Positions 22,343 through 34,970 of a DNA stretch of 64,000 nt are shown here, piece by piece (the first letter of the stretch is position 1; every line of letters begins with the position of its first letter). The notes below the pieces were generated by a model. That model searched no databases. It was not told the origin of the DNA and saw nothing but the letters and a program-made list of their open reading frames with translations. The stretch is from NCBI GenBank assembly GCA_028671895.1, contig CM053796.1, positions 25,666,860 through 25,730,859 of the forward strand, given 5' to 3'. A program made the position numbers and the translations under genes. The DNA comes from Oenanthe sinensis. Lineage: Eukaryota; Streptophyta; Magnoliopsida; Apiales; Apiaceae.

Positions 22343-23170
22343 CATTTCTGACTAAATTAAAATGTGCTCAATATCCCAAATATGTCCTCGGGTTGGTCCG
22401 AAATAGAATTTATATATATATTTATTATTTATTTATATAATAAAATGGAGATCGAATATAAATTAAATTAATAATATATATTTCTGAATAGTATAATTTT
22501 ATTTTATTCCCACTATATTTCATTTCAATACGGTTCATTGTTCTATTTAATTGGAACGAATGAATTAACAAATTTAAATGACGTAAAAGTGAAAATAAAA
22601 AATTGTGTAAATAAAGTGAAAATATAAATAAATATAAAAGTAATTAAATAAAAATTGTATATATTTACCATATAATTTTTTTCTTCAAACCTCCGAATTC
22701 ATTATCCTTTTAATCAAACTAAGGTTTTATGTTTCATTCTTACATGGAGACATGCAGCAAGTAAATTATTTTTACAACAATAATAAGCCCGTACTTGCAT
22801 GAACTCCGGTCGAATTTATATACTCTCTGTCACATTCGTGTTGTTCAAGGATAAAAAACATAAATTTAACAATTTCTCTGAATATAATCTATATTACAAA
22901 TTTTGGGTAAATTTTATACTCCACCGCAACTCCGCAAGTACACACCAAAAGGAAAAAAAATGATTACATATAAATTTACAGTAAGTTGGTGGAGACAGAT
23001 ACAAAAATCTTGTATTGGTAGCTAATTATTTGAAAATAACGAGCAAATGTCTAAAATTCACATCAAAGTCGGCAGCGACAAATGTGCATTTCATTTGCGT
23101 AGTTCCTAGATGGTTCCATGAGTTTAGATTATTCTCACTCCAACGGCTATTTTTAGTGCCGGCAACATAC
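22343..23170. other. Intergenic AT-rich stretch
   Basis: No gene or clear repeat recognised between the retroposon and the SAUR promoter. Confidence 0.6.
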
Positions 23171-23180
23171 TATATATACA
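23171..23180 (+). promoter_or_regulatory. Probable TATA box of the SAUR-like gene
   Basis: TATATATACA lies about 260 bp before the chosen ATG. The leader between contains other ATGs in short frames, so the exact transcription start is uncertain. Confidence 0.5.
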
Positions 23181-23433
23181 CATCAATGTGTCTCAAAATA
23201 AGATTATACACGCTCTCATTCATTCAATCCCACACACACAAACACCACAACATTACCATACATAGAACCCGTTGGCAGGCCAGTGAATTAGGCACAAACA
23301 GGGGCACAAATTATAAAATCCATTACTCAAGATCCTCTGCCAGTGTTATCACAGGAACACGCATATGTACGTGTAAGATCAGCTGATCCTTTCGGAAAGG
23401 TGTTATATAAAATTATAATATTTATAAATTCTA

Positions 23434-23826
23434 ATGGAGTGCTTGGTTCTGCCGGTGTCTATATTGAGAGGGCAGTGTATCCGAACGCGGCTAGGCTACC
23501 GACAGTTAAAGGACGGGAGTTTTGGAACATCGGATGATCCGGTGAGGGTAGTGGTGGGAAAGGAGAAGAGGGAGTTTTGGGTTGATCCATTTGTTTTAGA
23601 AGAAAATCCTTTCAGGGTTTTGATTGATTTGGTGAATAGAAATGAAAGAAGATTGGTACTTGATCATATTAATGTCAAAGAAAGAAGAGGGAGTAAAAAC
23701 AGAGTGTTATTTGTGGATGTGGATGCAATTTTGTTTGAACACATGTTGTGGTTGATGCACAATGATTCTTCTTCTTTGTTTCAGCTCAATCTTAAAGAAG
23801 TAGTTGATTTTTATGCTCAAGATTGA
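23434..23826 (+). CDS. SAUR-like auxin-responsive family protein
   Basis: A single uninterrupted frame of 130 residues. The N-terminal 33 residues are basic (MECLVLPVSILRGQCIRTRL). The conserved core follows: DDPVRVVVGKEKREFWVDPF, VLEENPFRVLIDLV, then, after a polar loop with KERRGSKNR, VLFVDVDAILFEHMLWLMHN and a C-terminal LNLKEVVDFYAQD. This order and the absence of introns fit the SAUR family (Pfam PF02519), specifically the divergent branch with a VDVDAILFEHMLWL motif. SAUR proteins are small regulators of auxin-linked cell expansion, many acting through PP2C.D phosphatases at the plasma membrane. The ATG at 23434 gives the usual length and a family-like start. The two overlapping frames upstream are leader artefacts. 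Confidence 0.8.
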   Translation: MECLVLPVSILRGQCIRTRLGYRQLKDGSFGTSDDPVRVVVGKEKREFWVDPFVLEENPFRVLIDLVNRNERRLVLDHINVKERRGSKNRVLFVDVDAILFEHMLWLMHNDSSSLFQLNLKEVVDFYAQD

Positions 23827-24125
23827 TATGTAAACTGTGAAACAAAAGCTATTTTATTATGATTACAAGATAGGATTATATATAGTTATGGTTGGTTAAC
23901 TACAAAAATAAGTGTTGTACCAGAACATATACATTAACCATGCAGTGTCCATTTTTTTATTTTTTCTTGCCTGAATTTGATTTTAATTGAGAAAGGGATG
24001 TTACTGATAAATTGATTAGTTTTATTGTTCTGTCAAGTACAAGAAGAGTTAGTTTGGAGGCCACCTAGAGATAGTGTTAGTGTGTTACTATTATAGATTG
24101 ATTAGATTCTGCATAAATTTTGAAA
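23827..24125. other. SAUR 3' flank
   Basis: AT-rich sequence, probably 3' UTR and intergenic. Nothing else recognised. Confidence 0.5.
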
Positions 24126-24594
24126 TTATGTATAGGAAGCCGTTACAGAGTGTAATGTAAAAGTGACATATTTTTGCATCTGAATAGCGTGAGCAATGTT
24201 ATTACACAGTTTTTCCAATACTTTCAAAACAACTGCAAAAGTCCCTGATATCATGGTCCATGGAGTACATGTAGTGATAATATGTTGTCTCTGAAGTCTG
24301 AACGCATTAAGCTTAACAACGATTTCTTTGTACACTGTAGTCAGATTCAGCTAAGACCTTAGATAACCCAACTGCCCAAGTTGAGTGCAAATATACGAAC
24401 CCTGTGAAGGACATCAATAGTTTCGGCTATTGCAGGAGAAATTTTTTTATGTATAAACCAACTCGCTAATGCAATCACAATGCTATTTCCATCTGTGACC
24501 ACACATCCCAGCCAATTCTATTGTTAGATATGCCGGTAACTGCATCAACATTAGCCTTTAAAACACTAGCTGGTGGTCGACGCCATCTAGAAAT
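24126..24594 (-). pseudogene. RNase H-like (RVT_3) remnant
   Basis: The minus strand from about 24594 reads RWRRPPASVLKANVDAVTG, the usual N-terminal part of the plant RNase H-like domain with its LK-N-D motif, then NNRIGW. A one-base shift leads into GCVVTDGNSIVIALASWF, matching the G-VVRD-G core. Further down, a frame at 24335-24126 gives VLEKLCNNIAHAIQ, like the C-terminal part of the domain. Frameshifts and stops break it. Such domains come from the 3' ends of plant LINEs; it is probably a decayed LINE tail. Confidence 0.65.
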
Positions 24595-25030
24595 TTTATT
24601 ACTAGCATAAGATTTGTTATTCCCCCCTTGAAAAGAGTTGAAAATCTCGAAGGACCAATCAACTACTATATCAGTAGAGAGCCATTTGTTGGCGTGAATT
24701 TTTTTATTTTTTCTATCTCAGATCCATCACCATATAAGTAATAATTGTTTCATTTATGCCTTCGACAGGATCGGCCTTCCATTCACTTTGATAAAAATTC
24801 ATAAAAACTGCATAAAATCCGAAGCGATCCCAATGAAGTACGCCATGGAAAAGACTTGGACTTTTGAGAAAATGTTGCAAGTGAGAGCTTAATTATTCCA
24901 CCAACCTGATGGGCCATTAGACGGGAAACTATGAGTCCATCATAAAGTGCAATCACAACTTTATTACAATTATGACAAAATTATAAAATTGTTAATACTG
25001 TATTGGTTTTAAGAATGTGAACACTTTATT
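24595..25030. other. Intergenic, nothing recognised
   Basis: No coding frame. It may extend the decayed LINE tail on the minus strand, but I cannot support more. Confidence 0.4.
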
Positions 25031-25460
25031 ACGTTAGAATAAATCTTGCTTACTCGGGTTTTTCAGGAATAGAGCCGAGCCGATCTTTGTTCTAAATAAA
25101 CGGAGCTTAACTATTTTTCTGACAAACCGAGCCGAGCTGAGCTTTCTTATCGCACAAAACATGTGTTCAAACTCGAGTTCGTTAATAAATTGAGCCGCAC
25201 TCGAGCTCTTATCAAACAAAAACGAGCCGAGCTCGAGCCCTTAACGAGCTGCTCGCGAACAGTTAAGATTTACATGAAAATTTTAATCTATTATCCCAAA
25301 TGATTCACATATTAAATATTTGAATTGCAATTTTAAATTTAAAACGCTAGGAATATTATAAAAATATTTAAAATATATTATAATTTTTCGAGTTTTAACG
25401 AGCCGAGCTCGAGCTGGCTCGAGCCGAGTCGAACCGAACATACTAAAAGTTCTGCTCGAG
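25031..25460. repeat. GAGCCGAGC/GAGCTCGAG-rich repeat
   Basis: Many copies of GAGCCGAGC, GAGCTCGAG and CTCGAGC variants alternate with AT-rich sequence. This composition is typical of a common class of short dispersed plant intergenic repeats. The frame at 25034-25219 is a by-product. No terminal repeats or target duplication were identified. Confidence 0.6.
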
Positions 25461-27534
25461 CTCCCTTGTACACTACTGGAACAGAGCTGTTGATGACCAG
25501 CCCTACTCCCTTATACACTACTGGAACACTATCTCTTTTTAGACCTGCCTTTTATAATGATTCTTTTATCTTTTATTTTTAAACTTTATACTAAGCACGC
25601 AAATTAAGTTTTTTTTATTGTTCCTACATCAATTATCTATTAAAGCAAAATCCAAATTTAAATTTTTATTATATTTATTTTATTTAAATAATGTCATATA
25701 ATATATCTTTTATTTTTATTCTAATGACTAACTCTTTTATTTTTCTTTAATTTTTTTCTTTGAATTTTTCATAAACCATTTTTAAAAATAAGAAAAGTAA
25801 AGTTAGAAATATATTATAATATCATTTAATTTAATAATTTCATTAACATTTTGTTTAATGTGCAATTTTTAATATTAAAAATATAAAACTATACCACTTT
25901 AATTATATTATTTTAGAATTTTAAGTTTGAATTATGTACTAATTTACAATATAAGAAAAACAGTTTCAGACAAGAATTTTTGCCCATTGTCTGATACACT
26001 AGTTTTCGGTTGACTATTGAGTCGCCGTCTGTTACGCGCCTCGGTACACAAACTGTTGTGTAATTTCATTGAAAACAATTGACCATGTTTAACAAAATGT
26101 TGTATAACATCCAGAAACAACAACACTACATAATAAAACCCTTGTCTGCCTATTTATAAGTCAACTGTTTTTCATTTCAAATATGTTGTTAGAATTTGTC
26201 GAACACAATTTTTCTTTATTTTGAATCTATTGCTAATATTTCAAAAACACAATGGTCTTCTGAAACAACAACGTTGTTGGAGAGCTAAATGTACAAAGAT
26301 TTTCAGGTTTAGAACAATTGTTAGATGTATTAAGTACAACTGTTTATTTTTAGTAAATTTTTGTTACTATTTTCTATAAACAACGGTTTATATCTCAGTG
26401 AGCTATTTTTATTTCTTTTAACACAATGGTTTTATGTGATTTTAACAAGTATTTATTATATCCGACATCATTGCCTAATAATAAATTAAATAACAGATTT
26501 ATTTACACCAAAAAAATAAAGATTTTATATAATGCTCCTAACCAACCAATATTATCAATACATAAATTTCTAATTGAACTACAAATTTAATGTAAAATTG
26601 CATACATGGCAATCTCATATCAAGCTCTATTGATGCTTTATTGTCCATCCATTCACTTGCGCGAGGCAAAAAAACTACTGGATTGAGTTGGCGATTGACT
26701 TGGAACTTTTCAACATTTTTATCATTGATAAAAGGTTATGTCAGCTCTCCAAAATAAATCTGTACATTGAAGAGAGAATATTCAACAGCAGTTGCAAGTA
26801 CAATTAATTGTTATCAAAAGAGGAGTAAAAATGCTAATAAAAAATAATATATGAAATATTTTTTCCCTAAGTACCGTTCTTCAAAGGTAAAACTAGTTAC
26901 AATAAATATGTTTTACATGTCAAATTAAGCATTATTCATGTATAACATGTATACATAAAATTGTCTAGACAAGTATATTGTATTAGCCAAATCAAAAAAT
27001 ATATAAATTAGTATATAGACTAATTAGCTACCCGATTTGTTGTGTGTTTCAGTATCAAGCACAACTCCTCTTGCCATCTTCTCTAGTTGTCAAGCATTTT
27101 TGGCTTTTCTAGTATCAATGTTATTACTTTGTTTTTGAGCGGCAACCAAAATTGCCTTAGCATCCCTGCTATCGACCTAAGATTCACATGTTCAAAAACA
27201 ATTACAATTCATTATGAATCACAAATATAGATTTATGTGAAGATCTTTAAACTTTGTACGATCATTAGACTTTGTACCAGATCTTTTAACATATGCAAAA
27301 ACACCCATTAAACTTTCATCAACCCATCCAAATTAGAGTACATGAACAAAAATAAACAAACAATTAAAACCCAAAAATCAACAATTGAAATAAATAAATA
27401 ATAAATTAAAGAAAAAGTTAATAAACGAAACTGAAACCTCTCTTGCTAATTGAACTAATTGAACCTTTAGATTTGAGTAAACTAAAATTTGGAGATTTCA
27501 CAAACTATTTCAAGTCGTGAGAGAGGGAGAAATA

Positions 27535-27905
27535 TTTAATAAAACTTTAACAAACTAATTAAAGTCGTGAGAGAGAGAGAGAGTGAGTGAGTGAGTGAGA
27601 GAGAGAGAGAGATTTGATGACACTTGAATTATAAAATTTAATAAACTAATTGAAGTTATGTGAGAGAGGTCGGTCTTTGGATTTAAGGTGTGACAAAGAT
27701 GTGAAAATTAGGGTTAGAGAGGCAGGCTTCAAACTAAGAGAGGGGGAGAGATGGAGGGGAGAGAGTCGAGGCTTCAGACTAAGAGAAGCGGAGAGATAGA
27801 GGTGAGATACGGGGTGATCTGAAAAGAAAGAGGGGAAGAGAATGAGGTAAGAGAGATTAGGGTTTAGAATTGTGAGAGAAAGAGAGAGCTATGAAAAGAA
27901 TGAAG
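27535..27905 (+). repeat. GA-rich microsatellite region
   Basis: GAGAGAGAGAGAGTGAGTGAG at about 27568 and further GAGAG runs to about 27890. Purine-rich on the plus strand; inside the CACTA-like element. Confidence 0.85.
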
Positions 27906-28079
27906 GGGAATAAAAATTTGGTTAAGGGGGGAAATATAAAAATATTAATATATATAATAGGTATGTGTTATTTATTTAAATTTTATAATTATATTCCATT
28001 TAATTTAATATTATAATAAAAGTAATGTTTGTCAAATGTTTTTTTCCCTATTTTATGTGTTACCCATTAGAATCATTTT

Positions 28080-30150
28080 TCAATTTTTAATTATTTTAAT
28101 TTTTAATTTTAAATTTTATATGGAACTAATTATAAATTTATAAAAAACTCAATGTATACATCTTAACTTGTAAACACCAAATGCATAATCATACTCATGT
28201 CCAAACTATGAAATTGAGTACTTATTACTAAGAAACTATACACCTTTGTTTGTATGTATTAATAATATAAATATACTTTCCAAGTCATAAGGTACACAAA
28301 TCAAAATTTATTAAGAAAACTAATCATTTTTTAGTATATAAAAATATAAGTCATTCTATAACGGTTTTTAGATTCAAAACAGTTGTCTTCATTATGCTCA
28401 AACAATGGTCTTTCCTCGAACCAATGTGTCAGTCATTTCATATAATAGTTTATTTTATAACGGTCTTATGTTGAAAACCAATGTATTCTTTTAACTCATA
28501 TAACACAATCGTTAAAAAAAACGTTGTCCATGAGACAGTAGAGGACAAAAATTAACTTTTTACTATAGAACGGAAAATGTTTATTTATTATTTTGACTAG
28601 TTCTATTAAAAATAAACATACAAAACAAATTTCAAATTTTTTAATTTTTTTTCTACATCACTAATACAGATTGATCTTAACATCCGCATGGTTGGATTAT
28701 CGAAAAAATAATTTTAATTTTTTATGAAACTAATTATAATTTTATAACAAACTCAATGTATACATCCTAACTTGTAAACACCAAATGCATACGCATACTC
28801 ATGTCCAAAATATGAAAGTGAGTATTTATTACTAAGAAACTATACACCTTTGTATGTATTAATAATATAAATATACTTTACAAGTCATAAGGTAACAAAA
28901 TCAAAATTTATTACGAAAACGAATCATTTTTTAGTGTTTAAAAATCTAAGTCATTCTACAATGATTTTTAGATTCAAAACAGTTGTCTTCATTATGCTCA
29001 AACAATGGTCTTTCCTCGAACAATGTGTTAATTCATTTCATACAATAGTTTATTTTATAACGGTCTTATGTTGAAAACCAATGTGTTCTTTTAACTCATA
29101 CAACACAATCGTTAAAAAAAAACATTGTCCATTAGACACTAGAGGACAAAAATTAACTTTTTACTATAAGATGAAAAATGTTTATTTACTATTTTGACTA
29201 GTTTTATTAAAAATAAACATACAAAAAAAATTTCAAATTTTTTAAATTTTTTTCTACATCACTAATACAGATTGATCTTAACATCCGTATGGTTGGATTA
29301 TCGAAAAAAATAATTTTAATTTTTTATGGAACTAATTATAATTTTATAACAAACTTAATGTATACATCCTAACTTGTAAACACCAAATGCATACTCATAC
29401 TCATGTCCGAATTATGAAACTATGTACCTATTACTAAGGAACTATACACCTTTGTATGTATTAATAATATAATTATACTTTTCAAGTTGTAGGGTACAAA
29501 AATCAAAATTTATAAAGAAATTGAATCTTTTTTTTAAAATCTAAGACGTCGTACAACAGTTTATACATTCTAAACATTTGTGGACATTAAACTTGTATAA
29601 TGGTTTTTCTCCAAACCAATGTGTTTCATACAATGATTTATTTTATAATAGTCTTTCATAGAAAATCGATGTGTTCTTTTCATTCATACAACATATGCGT
29701 TTAAAAAAAAGTTCTTTGTTTGACACAAGAGCACAAAAATTACCTTTTTACAACAAGACGAAAAATATTTCTACATGATATTTAGTACTTTTGTTATAAA
29801 AAAATATACAAAATAAATTTAAATTTTTTTGTTTTTTTTATACATCACTAAAATTGAAAGATCTTAATATACGTACGATTTGGTCATCGAAAAAAATAAT
29901 TTTAATTTAATACGGATATTATTATAGATTTATCACAAACTCACTATCTATAACCTAACTCGTACATATAAAACACATATTAATACTCATGTTCGAACTA
30001 TAAAACTATCGACTTATTATTAATCAACTATACACATTTGTACGTATCCACATAATAGTATTTTTTTGAAGCCGAAGGTTAAAAAGACCAAAATTCATAA
30101 AGAAAACAAATTTTTTTAACTATTTAAAAATCTAAGACAATACTTTAAAA
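28080..30150. repeat. Four tandem copies of a ~600-bp unit
   Basis: AACTTGTAAACACCAAATGC anchors the copies at 28165, 28769 and 29371; a diverged form AACTCGTACATATAAAACAC lies at 29957. Spacing is 604, 602 and 586 bp. Each unit includes the sub-terminal type motif AAACAATGGTCTTTCC or a variant. Identity falls from the first pair to the fourth copy. All lie in the right half of the CACTA-like element. Confidence 0.88.
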
Positions 30151-30739
30151 ACTATTGTATGTCATATTAACAAACAATGACATCAAAAACACTTGTGTGA
30201 ATTTTAATAAAACAGTAATATAATAAAACTGTTATGCATCCTTTAACCATAGTTATTTGGCCTGTTGTATGAATTCTAGTAAAATAATATTTTTGTAAAA
30301 TAGTTGTATAATATTTAACAATGGTTATCTTTTCTGTTGTATGAATTCTAATAACACAATAGTCTTTAGAAACAGTTGTGCAACCTCCACATTTTTTTAG
30401 TATTTTTTCACAACAGTTCTGAAAATCGTTGTATTAAGCTCGGATTAGACCATGGATTTTAGAGGGCAAAAATAAACCATTGTATGTTAATTCTAGGGAA
30501 TACATTTTTGACCGAGGATTGTCTAATCAGTGTTGTCTGATGCTGTTTTTCTTGTAGTGTTAATTTTCTCTAAAAATTGTCAGTTAAATCTTTATAACTA
30601 TTAGTATTAGTAACAATTATATACAGAGTTTATATAGAACAATTTATTAGTGATAAAAAAATTACAATTAATAAACAATACAATTCTTATATTTTAGGAA
30701 ACCCTTAGCATATTTTTTAGTTCTACAATATAGTGCTTT

Positions 30740-30740
<1 letters not shown>

Positions 30741-30782
<42 letters not shown>
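30741..30782. repeat. GT/AT microsatellite
   Basis: GTGTGTGTGTGTGT followed by TATATATATAT. Between the CACTA end and the RNase H remnant. Confidence 0.9.
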
Positions 30783-30784
<2 letters not shown>

Positions 30785-30802
30785 AATAACACAAGTCTTT
30801 AA

Positions 30803-31190
30803 TTAAGAATATAAATCATAAGGTACTCCACCAACATAGAAGGAGGAGACATAAATATATTTGGACAATTTAGCAAAACATGGTACTCTAGCCATGTAAT
30901 GGGCTACTCTGTTTGCTTGCCTTTTAACAAAAGAAAGAGAGAAACAAGGAATTGATTGTAAGATAGAATGAGACATAACCAATGCATGTCCTACTTCTAG
31001 AAAATTGTCTCTTGGCCGATGAATGGCTTGAACTGAGAGTAAGGAATGAGATTCAATTGTCACCCTCGTGTGATGCATATATAATAACCAATTTAAACCT
31101 TCAAGAATTACACAAGCATATATTTTTAATTCTACAATCTTAAGTCCTGCTTTGACTTCAATTTTATGGCTCAAACCCTTCATATTTATT
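30803..31190 (-). pseudogene. RNase H-like (RVT_3) domain, C-terminal fragment
   Basis: A frame of 126 residues on the minus strand. ILEGLNWLLYMHHTRVTIES gives the helix and strand bearing the TIES catalytic region, where the usual D of ESDS is H (ESHS). SVQAIHRPRDNFLEVG follows, then FSLSFVKRQANRVAHYMARV, the typical RR-AN-VAH-AR C-terminal motif. The N-terminal half is missing. The domain is normally the tail of plant LINE ORF2 or of stand-alone RNase H-like genes. With the changed acidic residue and no N-terminus it is probably inactive. Confidence 0.75.
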
Positions 31191-31590
31191 CCAGAAAATT
31201 TATTTAAAAATTTAATACATGAACTTGATTAAAAAGAGTTGATATAATTAAAAACAAAGACTTTTAATTTGAACATATTCTAGATTTTACTACATACATA
31301 ATTTACTTGCAACTCAACAAAATCGTTAAGTACAAAATTTACAAAGTCAATATGTTAAAACTTGATATCAATTAAAGAATACCAAGTTTGTAACCAACGA
31401 TGCCAGAGTTAATTAAATCAAAATATAATTTAGTTAGGTAAATTAGTTAAATTGGGATATGCCATTATATTGAAGAATAGTAATATGTCACTAAATGGAA
31501 TTTACAGATATCATCTTATTGAGTTAATAAACTAACTCCACAAAGTTAAATTGACTAAAATGTGAAGCTAAAGTATATGGGTGAAGAAGT
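31191..31590. other. Intergenic, AT-rich
   Basis: No gene recognised. The 5' end of the plus-strand LINE that follows must lie somewhere near 31600. Confidence 0.4.
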
Positions 31591-31693
31591 AGGTGAAGTA
31601 TACCAAGAAGAATGTTGTAATAGACAGTTCAATTGGGTTATTGGACGAGAGAAAAGATGGGCCTAGCCTTATATCAAATATAAAGAGGGATGT

Positions 31694-32524
31694 ATGAAAT
31701 ATGCAGAAGGTGGTAGATATATTCAGAATCAAGTCCAAGCCGAGATGATTGATTACAACTCAAAAGGTGAAATAAGAATGAGAAAAGATGACGACTCACC
31801 GTGGAATGACTTAAAGGATGAACAGTATCTCAGGAAGGTCCTTATGAGATGTCCAGAAGAGGAACGATATAATTGCCAGAATCGTCGGGAAATAAGGATT
31901 AAGAAGCAAGAGCAAAAAATTAAGCTATTATGCAACAATTTATTTACAATCATGGTTCAATGGTAGACCAAGTAACTATGAAAGAAGTGGAGAACTTTAT
32001 AATCCGCAGGCTATCACCTAAGCTTTGAAGTAGATTCATGTTCCAAGTTTGGATAAGATGGAAATTGTGGATATGAAAGGGTCAAGCATAGAAATGGGGT
32101 TTCTTATGGAGAATCATGATTGTCTGAAGTATCTAAAGGCCGGAGGGGCAAATCAAATTGAAGGAAAGGGTAGCGAACTCAATAAATCCTACAATGAGGT
32201 ATTGTTATTAGAAAATCACAAAGAAACAGTGGTAATAAATCACATCACTCAACAGAATCTGCCAATAGGTACTCTTACAAGGTGGAAAATAAAAGGAGTC
32301 AGAACAAGGGCATAACTATCTTTGTGTCTAACCTACCCAGTGATGTTATAGCTGCTGAGATCTAGCAATTCTTTAAGAGGGGGGATAAAGACATTATTAT
32401 CCCAAAGAAATGGGATAGGTTTAATAATAGAATTAGTTTTATTATAGTCAAAAATCAAATTGATATGGGTAAGATTCTGGACTTGCTAACCAAAGTATTC
32501 AAGGGGACTAAACTCAGATTTTAA
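31694..32524 (+). pseudogene. LINE ORF1 remnant with RRM-like part
   Basis: Frames at 31694-31966 and 32049-32315 are charged and not recognised. A third frame reads GITIFVSNLPSDVIAAEI, a TAG stop, QFFKRGDKDIIIP, then NNRISFIIVKN and TKVFKGTKLRF. FVSNLP resembles RNP2 of an RNA recognition motif, and the strand-helix spacing fits. RRM-like parts are known at the N-terminus of some plant LINE ORF1 proteins. Broken by stops and frameshifts. Confidence 0.55.
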
Positions 32525-32749
32525 CAAACAAGGGAAAAGGGTAAACGGAAGGTTGAAATGATGGTAAAAACTCAATGAGTTAAAGGATGACAACATCCAG
32601 AATTGGTTCAGTCAAGTATGGCGTTATAAAATGTCGAAAAATGAAATGGGAAAGAAAAATGAAATAAAAGTGAATGGTCGGTATACGCCAAGAGTGATAA
32701 AAAATTGTCATCACAGTTTGATCGTTGAATAGGAAAACCCAAAGACTAC

Positions 32750-34504
32750 TGAAAGGCATATGACAATGCCTATTTGTAATAAGTAGATGACAACTCAACT
32801 CAGATAAGAAAATTAAGTAAGTAATAAATACTGAGGAAGGAATCAAGATGAAGACAGTCAACTAGACACAAAGAATCCTAATATCAGAAGTGTTCTAATG
32901 AAGCTGCTACTTTACACCGGAAGAAGTTCATTAATATGTTCAAGCGTCGGTAAAAAATAAAGGAGTAGTATTTCAAAAGAGTTTAGAAGATACAGAAGAT
33001 TCCAAGTGCCTACTACAAAAAGATTCCAAGAAAAGAAATATTGAAGACAAAGCTAGAAACAAGACAAGACACAAAGACCACTACAGCAGAAATGAGAATC
33101 AACATTGTAGTTAGTCATCCGTGAACCAGACCAGTGCACAGGGTGTTAACAATGTCAGTGAAGATTCGTCATCAAAAAGTTCAAGTGGTTAGAAAGGTTG
33201 TTGTTGAAGAACAGAAGAGTTTTATCTACATCAACAATAGTCAAGCCTTTAATTTAATTCTCTATTAATTAATTAAATTAATTAGTTAATTTAATTAGTA
33301 AATTAATTCACTCAGAATTAATTTATTTCTTAAATTAATTGAAGGATCAATTAATTTAGAATTATTTTAGAATGACAGAAGAAAGAAGCTGGAAGCTCAA
33401 AGGGATACAAAATCAGCTAAACAGGCCTGACGGTACAGACTTTAAGACAAGACGGAAAAAGTATTGACACGGAAGAAATGCAGAGCAATATATTCATAAA
33501 AGTGGAACCCCGGTTGGAATTGATTTATCATTTCCAAATCAAAAGGAGTTCGGTTCCAGACATTCAGAAGACCGCAGCTTAGAGCGTAAGGATTTATTTA
33601 ATTAATAAATATTTTATTTATTTAGTAAATTATATTTATAAATATCTAAATAATATTAGATATTTATTTTTATAATTTCTGAATTAAATTTATTATTTAT
33701 TAATCAAAGATTATAAGCTGTGCGGGTCGAAAAACATTTCTACGGAGCCTAGCCCTAATAGGACGAAATAGGCCCCCGTAACAAATTGAATTGGCAGGTG
33801 GTTTTATGTTTTTAAAGGACCAATTGGAGGCTGCCATGTGTCAAGCATTGTGGAAAAGAAATGAAAAAGCCGCATGTGCATAAGTAATACCGAATGGAGC
33901 TAGCAAAAGTAATACCGAAGCTTGTCAATTTCAATGGTAATGTTGTATTACTTTTTAAAAGGTAATGCTGAATTACTTAATTAAATAGTAATTCTGAATT
34001 ACTTTTTCAAAAGTAATACCGATAAAAAAAAAAGTAATACCGATTTTTGAAAAGTAATGCCCAGCTTTCGGAAAAGTAATACAAGGCTTAATTCTTGTTA
34101 AAAAGGTCATAGTGAAAAGTAATGCTGAAAAGTAATGCAAAGATTTTCCAACCTCTATAAATATGAGGAGATCACTTCATTATTTCAAGTTAGAAAATCA
34201 GTTCAAATTCAGAAATTTGTCTGCATTGTAATATTCACAGATTTCTGTGCAAGTTTGAATATAATTGATTAAACTCGAACACTTCATGTCGAATTCGTTC
34301 TAGATTATTTTATCAGTTATAAATTCTAATCATCAGATAAATTGTGTAATACTTTTCAAGTTAAAAATTATATCTTCTACTTGAACAGTATTTCATTAAT
34401 ATTAATATTTCATGATTAATTAAAATAATATTTTAAATCCGAAATTTAGCGATAATTTATAGATATTGTATTCAACCCCCCTTCTACAATATCAGGGACC
34501 AACA
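32750..34504 (+). mobile_element. Solo LTR F (1755 bp)
   Basis: ACTAC at 32745-32749 and ACTAC at 34505-34509 flank a segment that starts TGAAAGGCATATG and ends GGGACCAACA. Near its 3' end is GTATTCAACCCCCCTTCTAC, the family box, and it has the GTGAACCAGACCAGTGCAC box at 33121-33138 and AAGAAGTTCATTAATATGTT at 32921-32940. There is no interior or second LTR, so it is the product of recombination between two LTRs. Confidence 0.92.
33880..34145 (+). repeat. AAAGTAAT(A/G)CCGA short repeats in LTR F
   Basis: About a dozen copies of AAAGTAATACCGA or AAAGTAATGC variants with irregular spacing. Not seen in the other LTRs. Confidence 0.75.
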
Positions 34505-34509
34505 ACTAC

Positions 34510-34970
34510 GGTTACAATCTGTGATATAATGGATAGCTTGTGGATAAACATGGTGGTAGTGAGAGCGCTGACATCCATAAAATTCATAATCACATTCATC
34601 CAAAAAGAGGATTTTATGAGATGTAACATTGATCTAATGGAGCAAGTATTCAAAAAGGTGAGGAAAGCTGAACTGGATGATTTATTCATCCCTAGGAAAG
34701 TATAGGTTGAAATTAAAGGCCTTCCGATATAAGCATAGAATAAAAAAAAACTTTGCTACTATTCTTCAATGTTGGGGCAAGATCATCATCTTGACCAGGA
34801 TTCTAGATGACAATCTATCTTTCATTAACCCAAGGTTTTGTATTGAATTTGGTTACTTTGAAAAAAAATTAAGTAAAGTATTATTTTAAATTGAGGAACA
34901 AATGATAGAGCTTAAGGTGAAGGAATGTAATCAGGTAGAGTACATGGATGACGAGCAAGGGGACATTCTG
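34510..34970 (+). pseudogene. LINE ORF1 remnant, DUF4283-like part
   Basis: The frame at 34466-34705 gives MVVVRALTSIKFIITFIQKE and VRKAELDDLFIPRKV after the LTR border, then by a frame change VEIKGLPI and NKKNFATILQCWGKIIILTR, DDNLSFINPRFCIE. This is the order of the ORF1 domain called DUF4283 in plants: a V-L--F-L-F strand set, a (V)-(E)-GLP-W motif and F--IG---G. One stop (TAG in RKV*) and one or two shifts are visible. Near 34965 the sequence changes abruptly into the reverse transcriptase. Confidence 0.6.

Larger units (their letters stand above)
25516..30559. mobile_element. CACTA-like (En/Spm) non-autonomous DNA transposon
   Basis: It starts CACTACTGGAACACT and ends CTTGTAGTG, so the termini are CACTA and TAGTG. 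A second CACTACTGGAACA lies at 25471, so the left end may be duplicated. Sub-terminal regions hold many copies of an ACAACGGTTT / AACAATGGTC / CAACTGTTT family on both sides, the arrangement expected for transposase binding sites. There is no coding frame for a transposase. The bases flanking (ATA and TTA) do not form a perfect 3-bp duplication, and the inverted repeats match only partly beyond the first six bases, so the exact ends need checking. Confidence 0.6.

Noticed and set aside
23015..23537. Two frames of 123 and 64 codons upstream of the SAUR frame
   Set aside because: They overlap the leader and promoter, run in other frames and show no family motif.
25034..25219. 61-codon minus frame in the GAGCCGAGC repeat
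   Set aside because: Frame arises from the repeat and has no protein likeness.
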